Shown piece after piece: positions 50,131 to 61,229 of a stretch of DNA of 64,000 nt (its first letter is position 1; every line of letters starts with the position of its first letter). The notes beneath the pieces were generated by a model. The model searched no databases, was not told the DNA's origin, and saw nothing but the letters and a program-made list of their open reading frames with translations. Source of the DNA: Nematopogon swammerdamellus (lineage: Eukaryota > Arthropoda > Insecta > Lepidoptera > Adelidae). Where the stretch lies: NCBI GenBank assembly GCA_946902875.1, contig OX336336.1, positions 790,045-854,044 on the forward strand, read 5' to 3'. Made by a program: the position numbers and the translations under genes.

Positions 50131-50345
50131 AAGCATATTAATGCGTATGCGTACGGATGCGAATGCGTTTGGTCGGCGCAGAGGAACTAAATGTTGAAAT
50201 TGCATTCTGTTCACAGTTAATTCTGTCTGACTAGTTTCAATTTATTTTGATTCTATTTCGTATTAAATCATTCCCTACATAATGAAAAGTGGATTCAGAG
50301 AGATAATTTTATAATAGCCCTTATGCGATTTTGATTTGAATTGTT

Positions 50346-50524
50346 TTTTTTTATGGAAACTGACACGGTTGGCTCTTCGGTCGCGCCGGCTACACTGAAC
50401 TGGACGAGAAACACAAACTATTTACATAGCCGTTTCGACCGACCTTTCATTCAGTGCGGTGGCACCAAACCGGGCGGGTTAAACCCTACCACCTAGTAAT
50501 ATAAGAAGGGTGTCATATCCCTTA
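50346..50524 (-). mobile_element. Family A SINE, internally deleted
   Basis: 'ttatggaaactgacacggtt' joins directly to 'cgcgccggctacactgaact', skipping about 80 bp. It ends 'tataagaagggtgtcatatc', the headless variant. Confidence 0.65.
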
Positions 50525-50739
50525 GATTAGATTTGATCTGGTGTAGCAGCGCCCCGGTCCACAAGCATTCTGAGCTACGTCGATCTCTAAATTAGACGGT
50601 TTACTTTTGAATTTGCCAGTTCAGTGCATCCGACAACGGTGCGACTGACTGCACACACCCGGGAGGGGAGCGCGCGTGCAGGCGGGGCGGAGGCGGCGAG
50701 CGGGGGCGGGCGGCGGCGGGCGGGGCGCGCCGTGTAGAT

Positions 50740-50835
50740 ATTTCAATTAGTGTTGAACGAATGCCTTCCACATTCGCGAATACGAATATTCCAAAATGAT
50801 ATTCGCGAATACGAATACGAATATTGTAAAATTTT
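50740..50835 (+). repeat. ATTCG-rich degenerate repeat
   Basis: Several 'attcgcgaatacgaatat' motifs follow each other. A similar short run is at 53310-53340 and 53860-53890, on both sides of the palindrome at 53.4-53.8 kb. Confidence 0.5.
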
Positions 50836-50945
50836 ATATCCAAATGAAAAAAAAAATTCTTAAATTTTCTATTATAAATATTGATCTACCTACATTGAGT
50901 CCTTAAATTAAATGCATGCGGACTTGTTTTAATGTTTTTCTCTGT

Positions 50946-51300
50946 TTTTAACCGACTTCCAAAAAAGGAGGAGGTTCTCAATTCGTCTGTATGTTTTTTT
51001 AAATTTTTTTTTTGTATGTTTGTTACGCGATTTCTCCGTCAATTGAGGGCCGATTTAGAAAATTCTTTTTTTGTTAGTTAGGTCATACTTCCGAGGTGGT
51101 CCCATTTCAATTTTATCGAAATTGGTTCAGTGGTTTTCGAAAAATCAGCATAATACTATGGTGTGTGGTTACCTTCAGCAAAACTTGTGATGTGGTCGTT
51201 TTCGGCAATTTTCAGTTTGATAAATTAGTATGGTGTGTGGTTACCTTCAGCAAAACTTTTGTGATGTGGACTTATTCAGCAATTTGCAGTCTGACACATG
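50946..51300 (+). mobile_element. Family F-like repeat, variant without foldback
   Basis: 'ttaaccgacttccaaaaaag', 'gcgatttctccgtcaattg', 'gtcatacttccgaggtggtc', then two tandem copies of 'tatggtgtgtggttaccttc' with 'agcaaaactt.tgatgtgg' (51158 and 51228). Confidence 0.6.
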
Positions 51301-51744
51301 GCGAATAATTCTGTACCACTTCAATCGATTTCGATTATTCGATTTCGATTATTCTTTTTTATGTAATATTACTAAAAAGAATGAAATAAAAACTGTTTTA
51401 AAAAATATTAAACCGATTTCCAAAAAACAAAAAAAAAGTATTAAATACCTAATATTTTGAAATTGTCTCTGTCCTGTTGAAATACATGAATCGATATACC
51501 TATTAATGATACATATTCGGACCCTTGTTTCATGAATATTCTAAATTTGAAATTTTTTATCTTTTCCGACCGGCGCTTAATTTATTATGGTACCTGACCG
51601 GTACCTACTGTACCGAGTACCATCGAGCTGGTCTGATGATGGAGACAGAAGGTGGCCATAGGAACTCCTAAACTACACATGATAAACCCATCGTGTTTGG
51701 GCTCGTTGCATTTGTCTTCATGAGAAATTTACTTTAGACCTAAG

Positions 51745-51850
51745 AGATTCTCAATTCGACGGTATGTTTTCTTTTTTTGGATGTTTGTTACGCGATTACT
51801 CCGTCAATTGTGGGCCGATTTTGAAAATTCTTTTTTTTTTATTTAAAAGG
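51745..51850 (+). mobile_element. Family F-like variant, fragment
   Basis: 'gattctcaattcgacggtat' and 'acgcgattactccgtcaatt' only. The 51310-51740 stretch before it is unassigned. Confidence 0.5.
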
Positions 51851-51868
51851 GGATAACCCTGAGGTTTT

Positions 51869-52270
51869 TGAAGTGAAAACTTCTTTAGCGGCGCTTGGCA
51901 CTTTTTTAGGTGGGTAAAAAATGTATAACTCGCGACATCGCGTCAGCGTCATTTTTAAAATGAAACCTTAAGTCATTGCATTAAGGGTTAAGTTAGAGTG
52001 GCACGGGATCTGCCGGCACTCCCGGAGTGCAACTGTTAAGTAGGGTTCGGTAACACGTTTATGTCTGTCCATTCTACTAAGTTCTGCAAGATGAATGTAG
52101 GGTTCCGTAACAAATGCATGTCTGTCCGTTCTACAAAATTTAACATTTATTTCAAAATGAATGTAGGGTTCCGTAACAAATGTATGTCTGTCCGTTCTAC
52201 TAAATTTTACAATTTTCTAACCAAGGCCCTCCGACGGTTATTTTATAATAAAAGTAGGGTTCCGGAACAC
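51869..52270 (+). mobile_element. Family D repeat
   Basis: 'tttgaagtgaaaacttcttt', 'agcggcgcttggcactttt', 'accttaagtcattgcattaa', 'gccggcactcccggagtgc', then four forward subunits with 'tgtctgtccattctacta' or 'tgtctgtccgttctac'. A family A SINE begins right after. Confidence 0.65.
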
Positions 52271-52300
52271 GTTTATGTCTGTCCATTCTACTAAGTTCTG

Positions 52301-52649
52301 CAACATCACCTACAACGTCCGTGATGTCAGCCCATAACACCGGGTAAACTAAGTGCCATGTCAGTGCTTCCCCCTTTGATCATGCTGACTACACTGAACT
52401 GGTCGGAAAACACAAACTATTTACATAGCCGTTTCGACCGTTCAGTGCGGTGGTACCAACCCGGGCAGGTTAAACCCTACCACCAAGTAAGATTAGGAGG
52501 GAAGGGACCTACAGTTTTACGAGGAATCCGAACCTCGGTCAGCCTCCAACGGTCAGCGGTCACCCATCCAAGTACTGACCGCACCCAGCGTTGCTTAACA
52601 TTCAATAGCGACAGTTGACAGTCTGCACCACTGAGCTATCGAAGCTGAC
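52301..52649 (-). mobile_element. Family A SINE, nearly full length
   Basis: Head on the minus strand 'cttcgatagctcagtggtgc', 'ttaagcaacgctgggtgcgg', 'agtacttggatgggtgacc'. Body regular. The 3' end with the A tail is cut at 'gacgttgtaggtgatgttg', where family D starts. Confidence 0.8.
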
Positions 52650-53085
52650 GTGGTCCTATTTTAATTGGGTCAAGATCGGATTGGAAAGCGAGGCGGAATC
52701 GCGAGGCCGAAGGCCGAGCGATTCCGCCGAGTACACTAATAGAAAAAAATTACTAAAAAAAACTGTGAAATAAAAAAAAAGTTTTAAAAAACATAAAACC
52801 GACTTCCTAAAAAAAGTAAAACTAAAAAACTATTTAAAATAAAAATATAAAAACCGCCTTCAAAAATATATGAAATAAAAACCTAAAAAAAAACGAACCC
52901 TAGAGTTGAAGGCGGTGCTAAAGCAAGCAAAAATGATGCATGAAAGAAAACATGAGTGGATGATAATATCCTTTGTGATTTGTGTAGTCTTTTTAGCACC
53001 GCCTTCAACTCTAGGGTTCGTTTTTTTTTTTAGGTTTTTATTTCATATATTTTTGAAGGCGGTTTTTATATTTTTTTGATTACTT
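52650..53085 (+). mobile_element. Family F repeat, 5' truncated, with foldback
   Basis: 'ggtcaagatcggattggaaa', 'aggcggaatcgcgaggccg', then a foldback with arms 'cgaaccctagagttgaaggc' and 'gccttcaactctagggttcg', and an outer pair extended over 'tatgaaataaaaacctaaa'. Confidence 0.75.
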
Positions 53086-53356
53086 AACACTGCATTTTGA
53101 CAAAAACAATTTACGAAATTAGTGCGTTACAAAAGATTTATAATTTTATTTAATAATCAAACTCTTGGAGTGGCAAATTATACATAAGGAATAACAGCTT
53201 AACCCCATCGCACACACTACGCGCCCATTGCGCGTATACGCCACACCTAGCAATATTGTTGCGCCTCACTCTTTCATTAGTAAAACACGCGAGGTAAAAT
53301 ATTCGATAAATAGTCGGTATCCTACAACCGAATACGAATACGGATTTTCCTTCCTT

Positions 53357-53828
53357 CCTTACCTATAATAAAATCCAACGTCTGCTTTCTGTATGTCTGA
53401 GTGTCTGTCTGTCCGCTTATAACTCGAGAACCACTGAACCGATTTTAATAAAACAAAATTCTACGGATAGCTTGATTCTTCCCATCAACTATAGGCTACT
53501 TACTATCACGCTAAATAGCTTATGAGGTTAATAGTGAAGTGAAATATGAGAGCGGGCGGAGCCGCGGGCACAGCTTGTATATTATACAAGCTGTGCCCGC
53601 GGCTCCGCCCGCTCTCATATTTCACTTCACTGCTAACCTCATAAGCCATTTAGCGTGATAGCAAGTACCCTATAGTTGATGGGAAGAATCAAGCTATCCG
53701 TAGAATTTTGTTTTATTAAAATCGGTTCAGTGGTTCTCGAGTTATAAGCGGACAGACAGACACTCAGACACTCAGACACTCAGACACTCAGACAGAAAGC
53801 AGACGTTGGATTTTATTATAGGTAAGGA
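53357..53828. repeat. Near-perfect palindrome, about 220-bp arms
   Basis: The left arm 53357-53580 and right arm 53584-53828 share sequence in reverse with few differences, around a 3-nt centre (gcttgtat-att-atacaagc). The 'ctgtgcccgcggctccgccc' segments near the centre resemble Helitron-type 3' ends. The right arm carries extra (cagacact)n copies. Two copies of one element seem joined head-to-head. Confidence 0.9.
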
Positions 53829-53964
53829 TAAGGAAGGATAAGGATTAAAAATGAACCGAATAATCGGAATTTCGAATGCGAATACGGATATTCGTTACAA
53901 CCCTAATTTCAATAGACACAGATGCATGAATGCGGTGAGAGAAGCAACAGGAGCAGGCTTTCAG

Positions 53965-54672
53965 CGGCGGGTGACCAGGTGGTCTGGGCGTCGGGTTTTC
54001 TTGCGAGAAGACCGAGGTACGAATCCGGCGGCGTGCATCAATGACGTTTTTTCTGACAAAAAAAATTACGTGCATTCCTATGCCTGCTGTTTCACCGTTC
54101 GGAACCGGTGTAAAACTGTTGGTCCCTTCCCTTGCCCCTTACTGGATGGTAGACTCAATTGTAGCCGACTGGGTTGGTACCACCGAACTGGATGTTAAAT
54201 CCGTTGTGTTGCCCTTTAGTCTAGTATAGCCAGCTATCCAAAGGGAAGATTCCAGTACGGCACCTACCTTCTAGGGAGGGGGGTTCTCAATGGACTAACT
54301 AAGAAGCACAACTAGTTGTGCTATCCCGAAAACTGTTCCTACTAACACAACTACCTAGTTTTGTCATCGAGAATGTTAAATTTATGGATTTTCTTTCCCC
54401 TAAAGACAATCAATAACGATAACAAAAAAAAAAAAACAAAAAAAAGCGTAAATTGTGAAGACATTGGCTATTTTAATTTGAATAAGTAAACATAAGAATT
54501 ATATTTTAAGTTGAAAAAGAAAACACATTCTTGATTATTCTTTATTCATCATCCATAGACAATACACTGCATTCAGTTTCGTCATAATTATTAAAAAAAA
54601 AAATCAACATAGTCGGAGCATGTGCTCTGACCCCTCTGACTCAGCCACCCGTACCGGATTACATTATAAAAA
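53965..54672 (+). mobile_element. Family B SINE, interrupted
   Basis: Head 'gcgggtgaccaggtggtctg' (A box) and 'gaggtacgaatccggcgg' (altered B box), body to 'ccagtacggcacctaccttc' near 54278. The 3' end 'agtcggagcatgtgctctga' and 'ccgtaccggattacattat' lies at 54612-54665, after about 320 bp of unrelated AT-rich DNA. Confidence 0.65.
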
Positions 54673-55047
54673 AGAATGAATGCGGTGGGAGTAGCAACAG
54701 GAGCAGGTATGTACATAGGTAGTGGCATTTCGGGCAAATGGAATTATTCGTCCTGGGGAAATTTGACGGCGTCGTAAAACAGAAACATCCTTTCTGAGTT
54801 AATGTTTGAATATTGAATTGGGTTTCCGCACGGAGAAGGAAGCACAGAGCAGACGTTACCATCTATATTTTTTTGTAAAATACGTGCCCTGCGCGTGTGT
54901 GTTTGTGTGTGCATGACTTCGTGATCCGTGGAAGAGACACGAGACTAATGCATTGCAACGCCCACTTTGATGACTTTTTCCCACAGACCCCAGGGCTACC
55001 GCTAGGGCGTGGAACTGTGTTCCGATTTCACGAATTCAACCTTTTTT

Positions 55048-55160
55048 TATTTTTATGGAAACTGACACGGTTGGCTACATCACCTACAAAATCCGTGATG
55101 TCAGCCCATAACACCGGGTGAACTAGGTGCCATGTCAGTGCTTCCCTTCATTTCATGTCC
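55048..55160 (-). mobile_element. Family A SINE 3' fragment
   Basis: From 'tttatggaaactgacacgg' to 'cccttcatttcatgtc'. It ends 40 bp before the telomere-type repeat. 54680-55040 upstream is unassigned. Confidence 0.75.
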
Positions 55161-55199
55161 TGGTCATGCCATAACCTGGGTGTCTTTAAATGTCATATC

Positions 55200-55252
55200 A
55201 ACCTAACCTAACCTAACCTAACCTAACCTAACCTAACCTAACCAAACCTAAC
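55200..55252 (-). repeat. Interstitial telomere repeat (CCTAA)n
   Basis: Eight perfect CCTAA units (55202-55241), one CCAAA and one more CCTAA. This is the complement of TTAGG, the telomere repeat of most insects. It lies between a SINE fragment and single-copy-like DNA, not at a chromosome end. Confidence 0.9.
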
Positions 55253-55334
55253 TGAGCGTGGTTTCGCGAGGACAGGTGTTTTTGGTTCTGTCGACTGTAC
55301 CATTGGGCCCTCGGTACAGCCACCCACGATGGCT

Positions 55335-55730
55335 TACATTAAAAACCGGCCAAGTGCGAGTCAAACTCGCGCACTGAGGGTTCCGTATCGCCATGTCATG
55401 GTCAGCGCCACTTACGCCATCTATGGCGTGTTTTATGAAGTGCTTCATATTACTTAAAATTCATGATTAGTTAAAATGCTTCACACTATTTTCGGTAGAT
55501 GGCGCGCGTACAATTCTTAGCTTCTTATATGGGGACCCCCTATTTTTTTATTTTTTCTTATTTTTATTATTTGTTGTTATATCCGCCATAATAATACATA
55601 TTCTGTGAAAATTTCAACGGGCTACCTATTACGGTTCAAGAGATACAGCCCTCGGACAGACAGACGGACGGACGGACAGAAAAACGGCGTAGTCTTGTAC
55701 GACGCATACGGAACCCTAAAAAGCGCAGCG
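55335..55730 (+). mobile_element. Family C repeat, full length
   Basis: Head 'gtgcgagtcaaactcgcgca', 'cacttacgccatctatggcg', 'cggtagatggcgcgcgta', middle, short (acgg)n, and 'gtacgacgcatacggaaccc'. Confidence 0.8.
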
Positions 55731-55739
55731 GGAACGGGC

Positions 55740-56260
55740 TGCATAGGAGTGCGGCGTGAAGCAATCACAGCCGACGCGGCGGGGGTTCTTGCAGGGAGGT
55801 GTGCGTGCGGGACTTAGGAGTTCGGAACGAGCCAATACAACACACGGACGCTATTGGACGTCCGAGCTGACTTTGTCTTGCAGTATTTTTTTTATTGCTT
55901 CCGAACTGGTTGGCTTTGCCCACAGAGCATCGAATACCGCGCGCGCCCCCTCCTAGAGACGCCCTAAGCGATCATATTTGAAACCCAATAATCGTACGCA
56001 GAGCTGCTAGCGCTTCGTATGTGTGTGTGTGTGTTAGTATCGACACCACACAAAGAGCAGCAAGTTAGGCACACGCAAAAAACAAATGCACACGCACAAC
56101 AAACATATGTAAGTCATAGGCCACGCCCACAGGCTTCAACGGCGTTGTAGGGAAATCGCGCTCAGGGAAATCATGCTCTGTGGCTGTGCCCGACGTCGAA
56201 GCCTCAGGCGCAGCCAATTTCACCGCCGAGGAGGTGCCAGTCCGGCTTGAAGGCAGACTA
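55740..56260. other. Unassigned stretch
   Basis: Contains (tg)n near 56020 and nothing else I can identify on either strand. Confidence 0.35.
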
Positions 56261-56269
56261 ATGTCGCTG

Positions 56270-56470
56270 GGGAAAGGCTATTAACCCCCGATTTGAAGAT
56301 CCGTGGCTTGTAGGTGTGGGGAAAGATATTCCCCGGGAGCCCGTTTGACACCTTTGCGGTGCGGCACAAGAATGATTAGAGAATCGTGCAGTTCGAAGAA
56401 CTCTTCTGTCGACTACAAAGTGTGTTCCGCGAGAGTATGGCGGGTTTGGCGAAGGCGAACAGGAGGAGGA
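56270..56470 (-). pseudogene. LINE ORF2 C-terminal fragment, frameshifted
   Basis: On the minus strand one frame gives RRVLRTARFSNHSCAAPQ and the next NGLPGNIFPHTYKPRIFK then SGVN. Together they form the R.R.ARF..S......WNGLP..IFP..Y....FK..VN pattern that ends jockey/CR1-type ORF2. A frame change separates the halves. Confidence 0.6.
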
Positions 56471-56865
56471 GGGATAAGGGAAGCAAGCAATATGAAGTTT
56501 GTCTTGCGCGTGTGCACTTAATATATGAAATAAAAATACCACATGTTCAAAATAGTTTTTCACACAGGTTAACTTTTCCTGTACTCTATCCTCCGTGGGT
56601 TTCCGCGACGCCGCACCGCCGCGTGGAGTAGGGTGGGGTGGGGTGGGGAGGCGCGGGTGTGGGAGGGAGTGGAGGGACACGGGGTAAGGACAGTGGTGGT
56701 TTTATTTCGTAAGCTCGGTGAGCCTGAAGCGAGATATCTCGGTAACCTATCTAGAATGAGAACATCTTTCCAGTTTTCCAGAGCGGCAGTAGGTATTACA
56801 AACTTTTGCGCAATTGGAAGTGTAAACGTCACAGAACCACTTTAAGTACCGAGATATCAATATGT

Positions 56866-57220
56866 TTTTTTATTTTTATAGAAACTGACACGGTTAGCTA
56901 CATCACCTACAACATCCGTGATGTCAGCCCATAACACCGGGTGAACTAGGTGCCATGTCAGTTCTTTCCTTCATTTCATGTCGGCTACACTGAACTGGGC
57001 GGAAAACACGAACTATTTAGATAGCCGTTTCGACCGATCTTTCATTCAGTGCGGTGGTACCAACCCGGGCGGGATGAACCCTACCACCTAGTAAGGTAAG
57101 AAGGGAAGGGACCGACAGTTTTACGTGGAATCCGAACCACGGTCAGCCTCTAACGGTCGAGCGGTCATCCGTCCAAATACTGACCAGTCCACTGTCTGCA
57201 CCACTGAGCTATCGAGGCTG
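56866..57220 (-). mobile_element. Family A SINE, full length
   Basis: Minus-strand head 'ctcgatagctcagtggtgca' with a shortened 5S-like block (gtatttggacggatgaccgc). Body regular; tail 'ctataaaaataaaaaaaca'. Confidence 0.8.
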
Positions 57221-57224
57221 ACCA

Positions 57225-57595
57225 TTATAATATGTAAAAAATTTGCTGCATAATATTAATTCGGCTTCACGTCGATATTATAATTAATATCGTAACTGCG
57301 ACGTAGGGTATATAGGTGAGCATGAGTAGAGCACACATAATGTCTGAAGACGAATACAATCGCGCTTCACTGCAGTGCAGAGCGATGAGAACAGTTCGTT
57401 TTTTTGGAATTATTCCAGGTTTTCAATCTCGGTGTAGGTGGGAAAGGCGTAGCGGTGTGATCGCTTCCATCAATCTTCATCAGCGCCAATATTTCCACGA
57501 AACTGGTGCGTCGTCGTGGCGTCGCGTAGCGCTCGAGCGTCGGTCGGGGCGCACGGTACAGTTACCAGCCGCCCGGGAATAAGACGGACAATCAT
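57225..57595. other. Unassigned stretch with open frame
   Basis: An 88-codon frame (57316-57582) is open but has no recognisable motif, and its C-terminal half is Arg-rich from GC-rich DNA. I do not call it a gene. Confidence 0.35.
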
Positions 57596-57600
57596 CATCA

Positions 57601-57983
57601 TCAATACTAATAATAAATCTGTAAGGTATATGGTCATGGAGTAAGTTGCTTTGTTTTATGAGATATTGGGTTTGTAGGCTCTGTGTACGATACTAAAACT
57701 AAATTTACGATTTTTTGAAATCATTTCTGTATGTATGTATGTATGTTCCTCCATAACTTTTAAACCAATCATCTGAATTCGATGAAACTTCGTACAAACA
57801 CATTTACCTGCACGTGACACAGGACAGGCTAAATAAAATTCACTTCCGGTTACGCTAAGATTTGGCTCTCATACAAACCGAATTGTTCCGAGCGCCGAAA
57901 TAATGGTACGATAGCGGGCTTACTTATAATTTCTTCTTTTTAAATACGAATTTCACGCGAGCGAAGCCGCGGGCAAAAGCTAG
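57601..57983 (+). mobile_element. Non-autonomous Helitron-like element, complete copy
   Basis: TCAATACTAATAATAAATCT at the 5' end, preceded by A; 'cacgcgagcgaagccgcggg' and CTAG at the 3' end, followed by T. It is 383 bp and is the uninterrupted reference for the nested copy at 14761-17270. Confidence 0.8.
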
Positions 57984-58304
57984 TATGGGAATAAAATTCT
58001 GCGCCAGGGACCCGGGTCACAACAAAAAAACACCCAGATTCCGTACCGGTCGTGCGGTCGTGAGTCGTGACTATAACATATTATGTGTAAGCATATAGAG
58101 CGATGTGTATGTTTTTATTTGAAGCCATATCTATTTTATTTTTATTACCTATTTAGTTTTAATTTCAGCTTACTTAGTATTTTAGTTTAGTCATGTTGTG
58201 TTTAGCCTGAAGTACAAATAGTTCAATCCATGTTACACATATTTTAACATTTGTACTTTAGTATGTACAGAATTATTCTGTGTGGTTAAATCTAATAAAA
58301 AACG

Positions 58305-58526
58305 GCCAAGTGCGAGTCGGACACGCGCACCAAGGTACCACAAAAAAAAACATTGAAAAAAAACGCGTTTCTTGTATGGGAACCCCTCTTTAATTTTTAA
58401 CTTTTTCTATTTTTTATGTTTATGTTGTTATATCCTCCATAATAAAATAACACATATTCTGTGAAAATTTCAACGGGCTACCTATTACGGTTCAAGATAT
58501 ACAGCCCTCGGACAGACGGACGGACG

Positions 58527-58557
<31 letters not shown>

Positions 58558-58612
58558 AGACAGACGGCATAGGCTTAGTAATAGGCTTCCTTACGAGATA
58601 CAGAAACCTAAA
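58305..58612 (+). mobile_element. Family C repeat, short middle
   Basis: 'ggccaagtgcgagtcggaca', 'cgcgtttcttgtatgggaac', (acgg)n(acag)n and 'cgagatacagaaacct'. It is followed at once by a second copy. Confidence 0.75.
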
Positions 58613-58614
58613 AA

Positions 58615-58913
58615 AACCGGCCAAGTGCGAGTCGAACTCGCGCACCGAGGGTTCCGTATCGCCATGTCATGGCTAGCGCTACTCACGCTATCTAGATGGC
58701 GTGTTATCAAATGCTTCATATTAGTTAATGTCATGCTTCATAATCTATTCGGTAGATGGCGTGCGCGCATACTTTTTTAGTTTCTTCGGGAACCCCCGTG
58801 AATTTTTTACTTTTTCCTATTTTTATTATTTGTTGTTATATCGGCCATAATAACACATTTTTTGTGAAAATTTCAACGGGCTACCTATTACGGTTCAAGA
58901 GATACAGCCCTCG

Positions 58914-58944
<31 letters not shown>

Positions 58945-58957
58945 AGACGGACGGCCG

Positions 58958-58996
<39 letters not shown>

Positions 58997-59045
58997 GGCG
59001 TACGCTTAGTAATATGGTCCCGTACCTGATACGGAACCCTAATAA
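58615..59045 (+). mobile_element. Family C repeat, full length, tandem with previous
   Basis: All modules present: head, 'tagatggcgtg' pair, AT-rich middle, the longest (acgg)n(acag)n tract of the window (58913-58997), closing 'cgtacctgatacggaaccct'. Confidence 0.8.
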
Positions 59046-59047
59046 TA

Positions 59048-59525
59048 TCTAAGCCACGGCTGTTTGTGATTGATGACTAATAGCTATATCCGCGACACCA
59101 CCTTCGCCGTCAATGTTGGATAAACGCGCAATGTTCCACCGAGTTGAAGCCATTCAGCCGTAACTGTGTTAGTCAAAATAGTCAATCGCGATGCACCGAC
59201 GACGTCGCTACAGGCACTGCCCTATAGTACGAGATGAGCCTTCTCATACATCACTTCCGAAAAAAACATCGACCAAAGAAGCTTACAAGCTGATTTCACA
59301 ATGACTGATCGCTTGAAAGAGTAAGAAGTTTTATGAAGAGTTTTTAAGCAAACGCATCTTATAAAATCACACAAATGAACACACACAACTCACCCTCAAC
59401 ACACCCTCTCGCTTACGCACACAACACATACACAAATCACAATGAACACACCACACTCTCTCACACACGCTCGCTCACTCATAGATATATTTTGAATAGT
59501 TATGTTGTATCTTTAGTTTGTTTAT
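59048..59525. other. Unassigned stretch, CA-rich right side
   Basis: 59360-59480 is rich in 'cacacaac' type motifs. No gene or repeat family identified. Confidence 0.35.
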
Positions 59526-59528
59526 TGT

Positions 59529-59762
59529 TCTTTTTGACGTGATAACGTCACGTCTTATAAATTGATGAACACCGGCTGCACGCACGAAAAAGTGTCACGT
59601 TCCATCTGAGCCTGTGTGTGCAAGCGAGAGTGCGTGCGATAGAGAGGCACAATCGGCCCAAGCGTCGGCTTGTACACATTTATCTCTCTGGCTCAGAAAT
59701 TTATGACGTTATCACGTAATACTATCGTCCGTAAACCGACTTTACAGACAACCAATTTTTTT
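59529..59762 (-). mobile_element. Family E repeat
   Basis: 'ttttgacgtgataacgtcac', 'cttataaattgatgaacacc', 'gaaaaagtgtcacgttccat', and the right end 'actatcgtccgtaaaccgac' plus 'agacaaccaatttttt'. Confidence 0.65.
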
Positions 59763-59950
59763 CTTTTCATTTTGATTTTCATATTTACTTTTTAACCGCC
59801 CAGTATGTTTCCTGTGGAAGTACTGCCACCTATAATACAGTCTTCGGACTAGTTTAGGGGGCAGTGTTTGCAAACAGTTAGACGAGGAAATCAGCCTAAT
59901 AATAGTTTATTGTATTGATTTTACAGTGTAGAATGTATTTTAAGTAATTT

Positions 59951-60078
59951 TATATTTTTTATTAGAAAAATGCAAAGCGAAAGACATTGGAAAAAATACA
60001 TCCCGGCCAGGATTCGAACCTGGGTCTTTGGCCTTTTTTCCAATGTTTTTCGCTTTGCATTTTTCTAATAAAAATATA
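59951..60078. repeat. Foldback with a tRNA T-arm-like core
   Basis: Arms of about 45 bp (59951-59996 and 60034-60078; 'tgcaaagcgaaagacattgg' and its reverse) flank 37 bp that read, on the minus strand, 'gacccaggttcgaatcctgg'. That fits a B box with its 5-bp T stem. There is no A box. Confidence 0.7.
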
Positions 60079-60079
60079 T

Positions 60080-60585
60080 ATATAAAGCGAGTACGTGCTT
60101 AGTACTAACATATAAACATAAAATATTATTTAAGTAATATTGTTTTTTCTTGTCTAATTCTTTCTGTTTACGTAATTTGTTTAATAATTTTATAAGTCAA
60201 AAATTTCTTTGTTATATAACTACGTATGTAAGCAAATATCAGGTTCTATGTCTAATTCACTTGTTTTTGTTGTACAATAAAATTTCATTTTATTTCATTC
60301 ATGATGGCAATTGCATGTGAAGGCACGCACATTTTGTTTACCGGCAGGTAACAAGGTTCATCGTGCTTTGCTGCTTCTAGTATTTAGTTCGATGGCTACA
60401 GGAGCAGCCCGCACGTGTCATCCATCAGCCTGAAACTCCGCTTCCCCTCTCCCGCTCGCACCGCGCCGCACCACCCCGCTTCCTTACCACAAACCTCAGT
60501 TATTGCGATTTGATTTCTTTGAAACTTTCTTCATACGGCATCACTAGTAATTTATTTCGATGACTAAAATAGGTCCTAAGTTCAG
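60080..60585. other. Unassigned stretch
   Basis: AT-rich left part, GC-rich patch near 60450. Nothing recognised. Confidence 0.3.
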
Positions 60586-60589
60586 AATA

Positions 60590-61225
60590 TACTCGTGAAC
60601 CGATTTGGATGCGGTTTTTTTATTAGGAAGCTTGTTTAATCGGGATGGTTCTTAGCTATGTTTGTAATTAAGTAATCAAGCAATTAAGTAATAAAAAAAA
60701 TAATTATCTTAAAAAGTGGACAGATTTGCATGCGGTTTTTTTAAAAAGCTTGAAATAAAAGTTAAATTACAAATTTAAAAAACCCCCGACTCTTAAAAAG
60801 TCAAAAATAATTTCCATTTACTTATTCCATTTACATCTTGTCAGCCTTGATAGCTCAGTGGTGCAGACAGTCAACTGTCGCTATTGAGTGTTAAGCAACG
60901 CTGGGTGCGGTCAGTTCTTGGATGGGTGACCGCTGACCGTTGGAGGCTGCCGAGGTTCGGATTACTCGTAAAACTGTAGGTCCCTTCCCTCCTAATCTTA
61001 CTTGGTGGTAGGGTTTAACCCGCCCGGGTTGGTACCACCGCACTGAATGAAACGTCGGTTGAAACGGTTATGTAAATAGTTTGTGTTTTCCGACCAGTTC
61101 AGTGTAGCCGGCACGATCAAAGGGGGAAGCACTGACATCACGGACGTTGTAGGTGATGTGGCCAACCGTGTCAGTATCCATAAAAAAAAAACTTACTTAA
61201 AGGAGTCGAGGGACCGCTAAGTAAA
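60590..61225 (-). mobile_element. Family K repeat, interrupted by a SINE
   Basis: Matches 2290-2655 in reverse: 'aaccgatttggatgcggtt', 'aatcgggatggttcttagct', 'gatttgcatgcggtttttt', then 'ggagtcgagggaccgctaag' on the far side of the SINE at 60840-61192. Confidence 0.55.
60840..61192 (+). mobile_element. Family A SINE, full length with tRNA/5S-like head
   Basis: A box 'cttgatagctcagtggtgca'; 5S-like 'gttaagcaacgctgggtgcg' and 'agttcttggatgggtgaccg'; link 'gtaaaactgtaggtccctt'; body with a small deletion after 'gaagcactgacat'; tail of A. The clean insertion in family K gives its two boundaries. Confidence 0.85.
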
Positions 61226-61229
61226 TAAA

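Noticed and set aside
57316..57582. 88-codon open frame between a SINE and a Helitron
   Set aside because: No motif, no splice context, Arg-rich GC tail; kept as unassigned.
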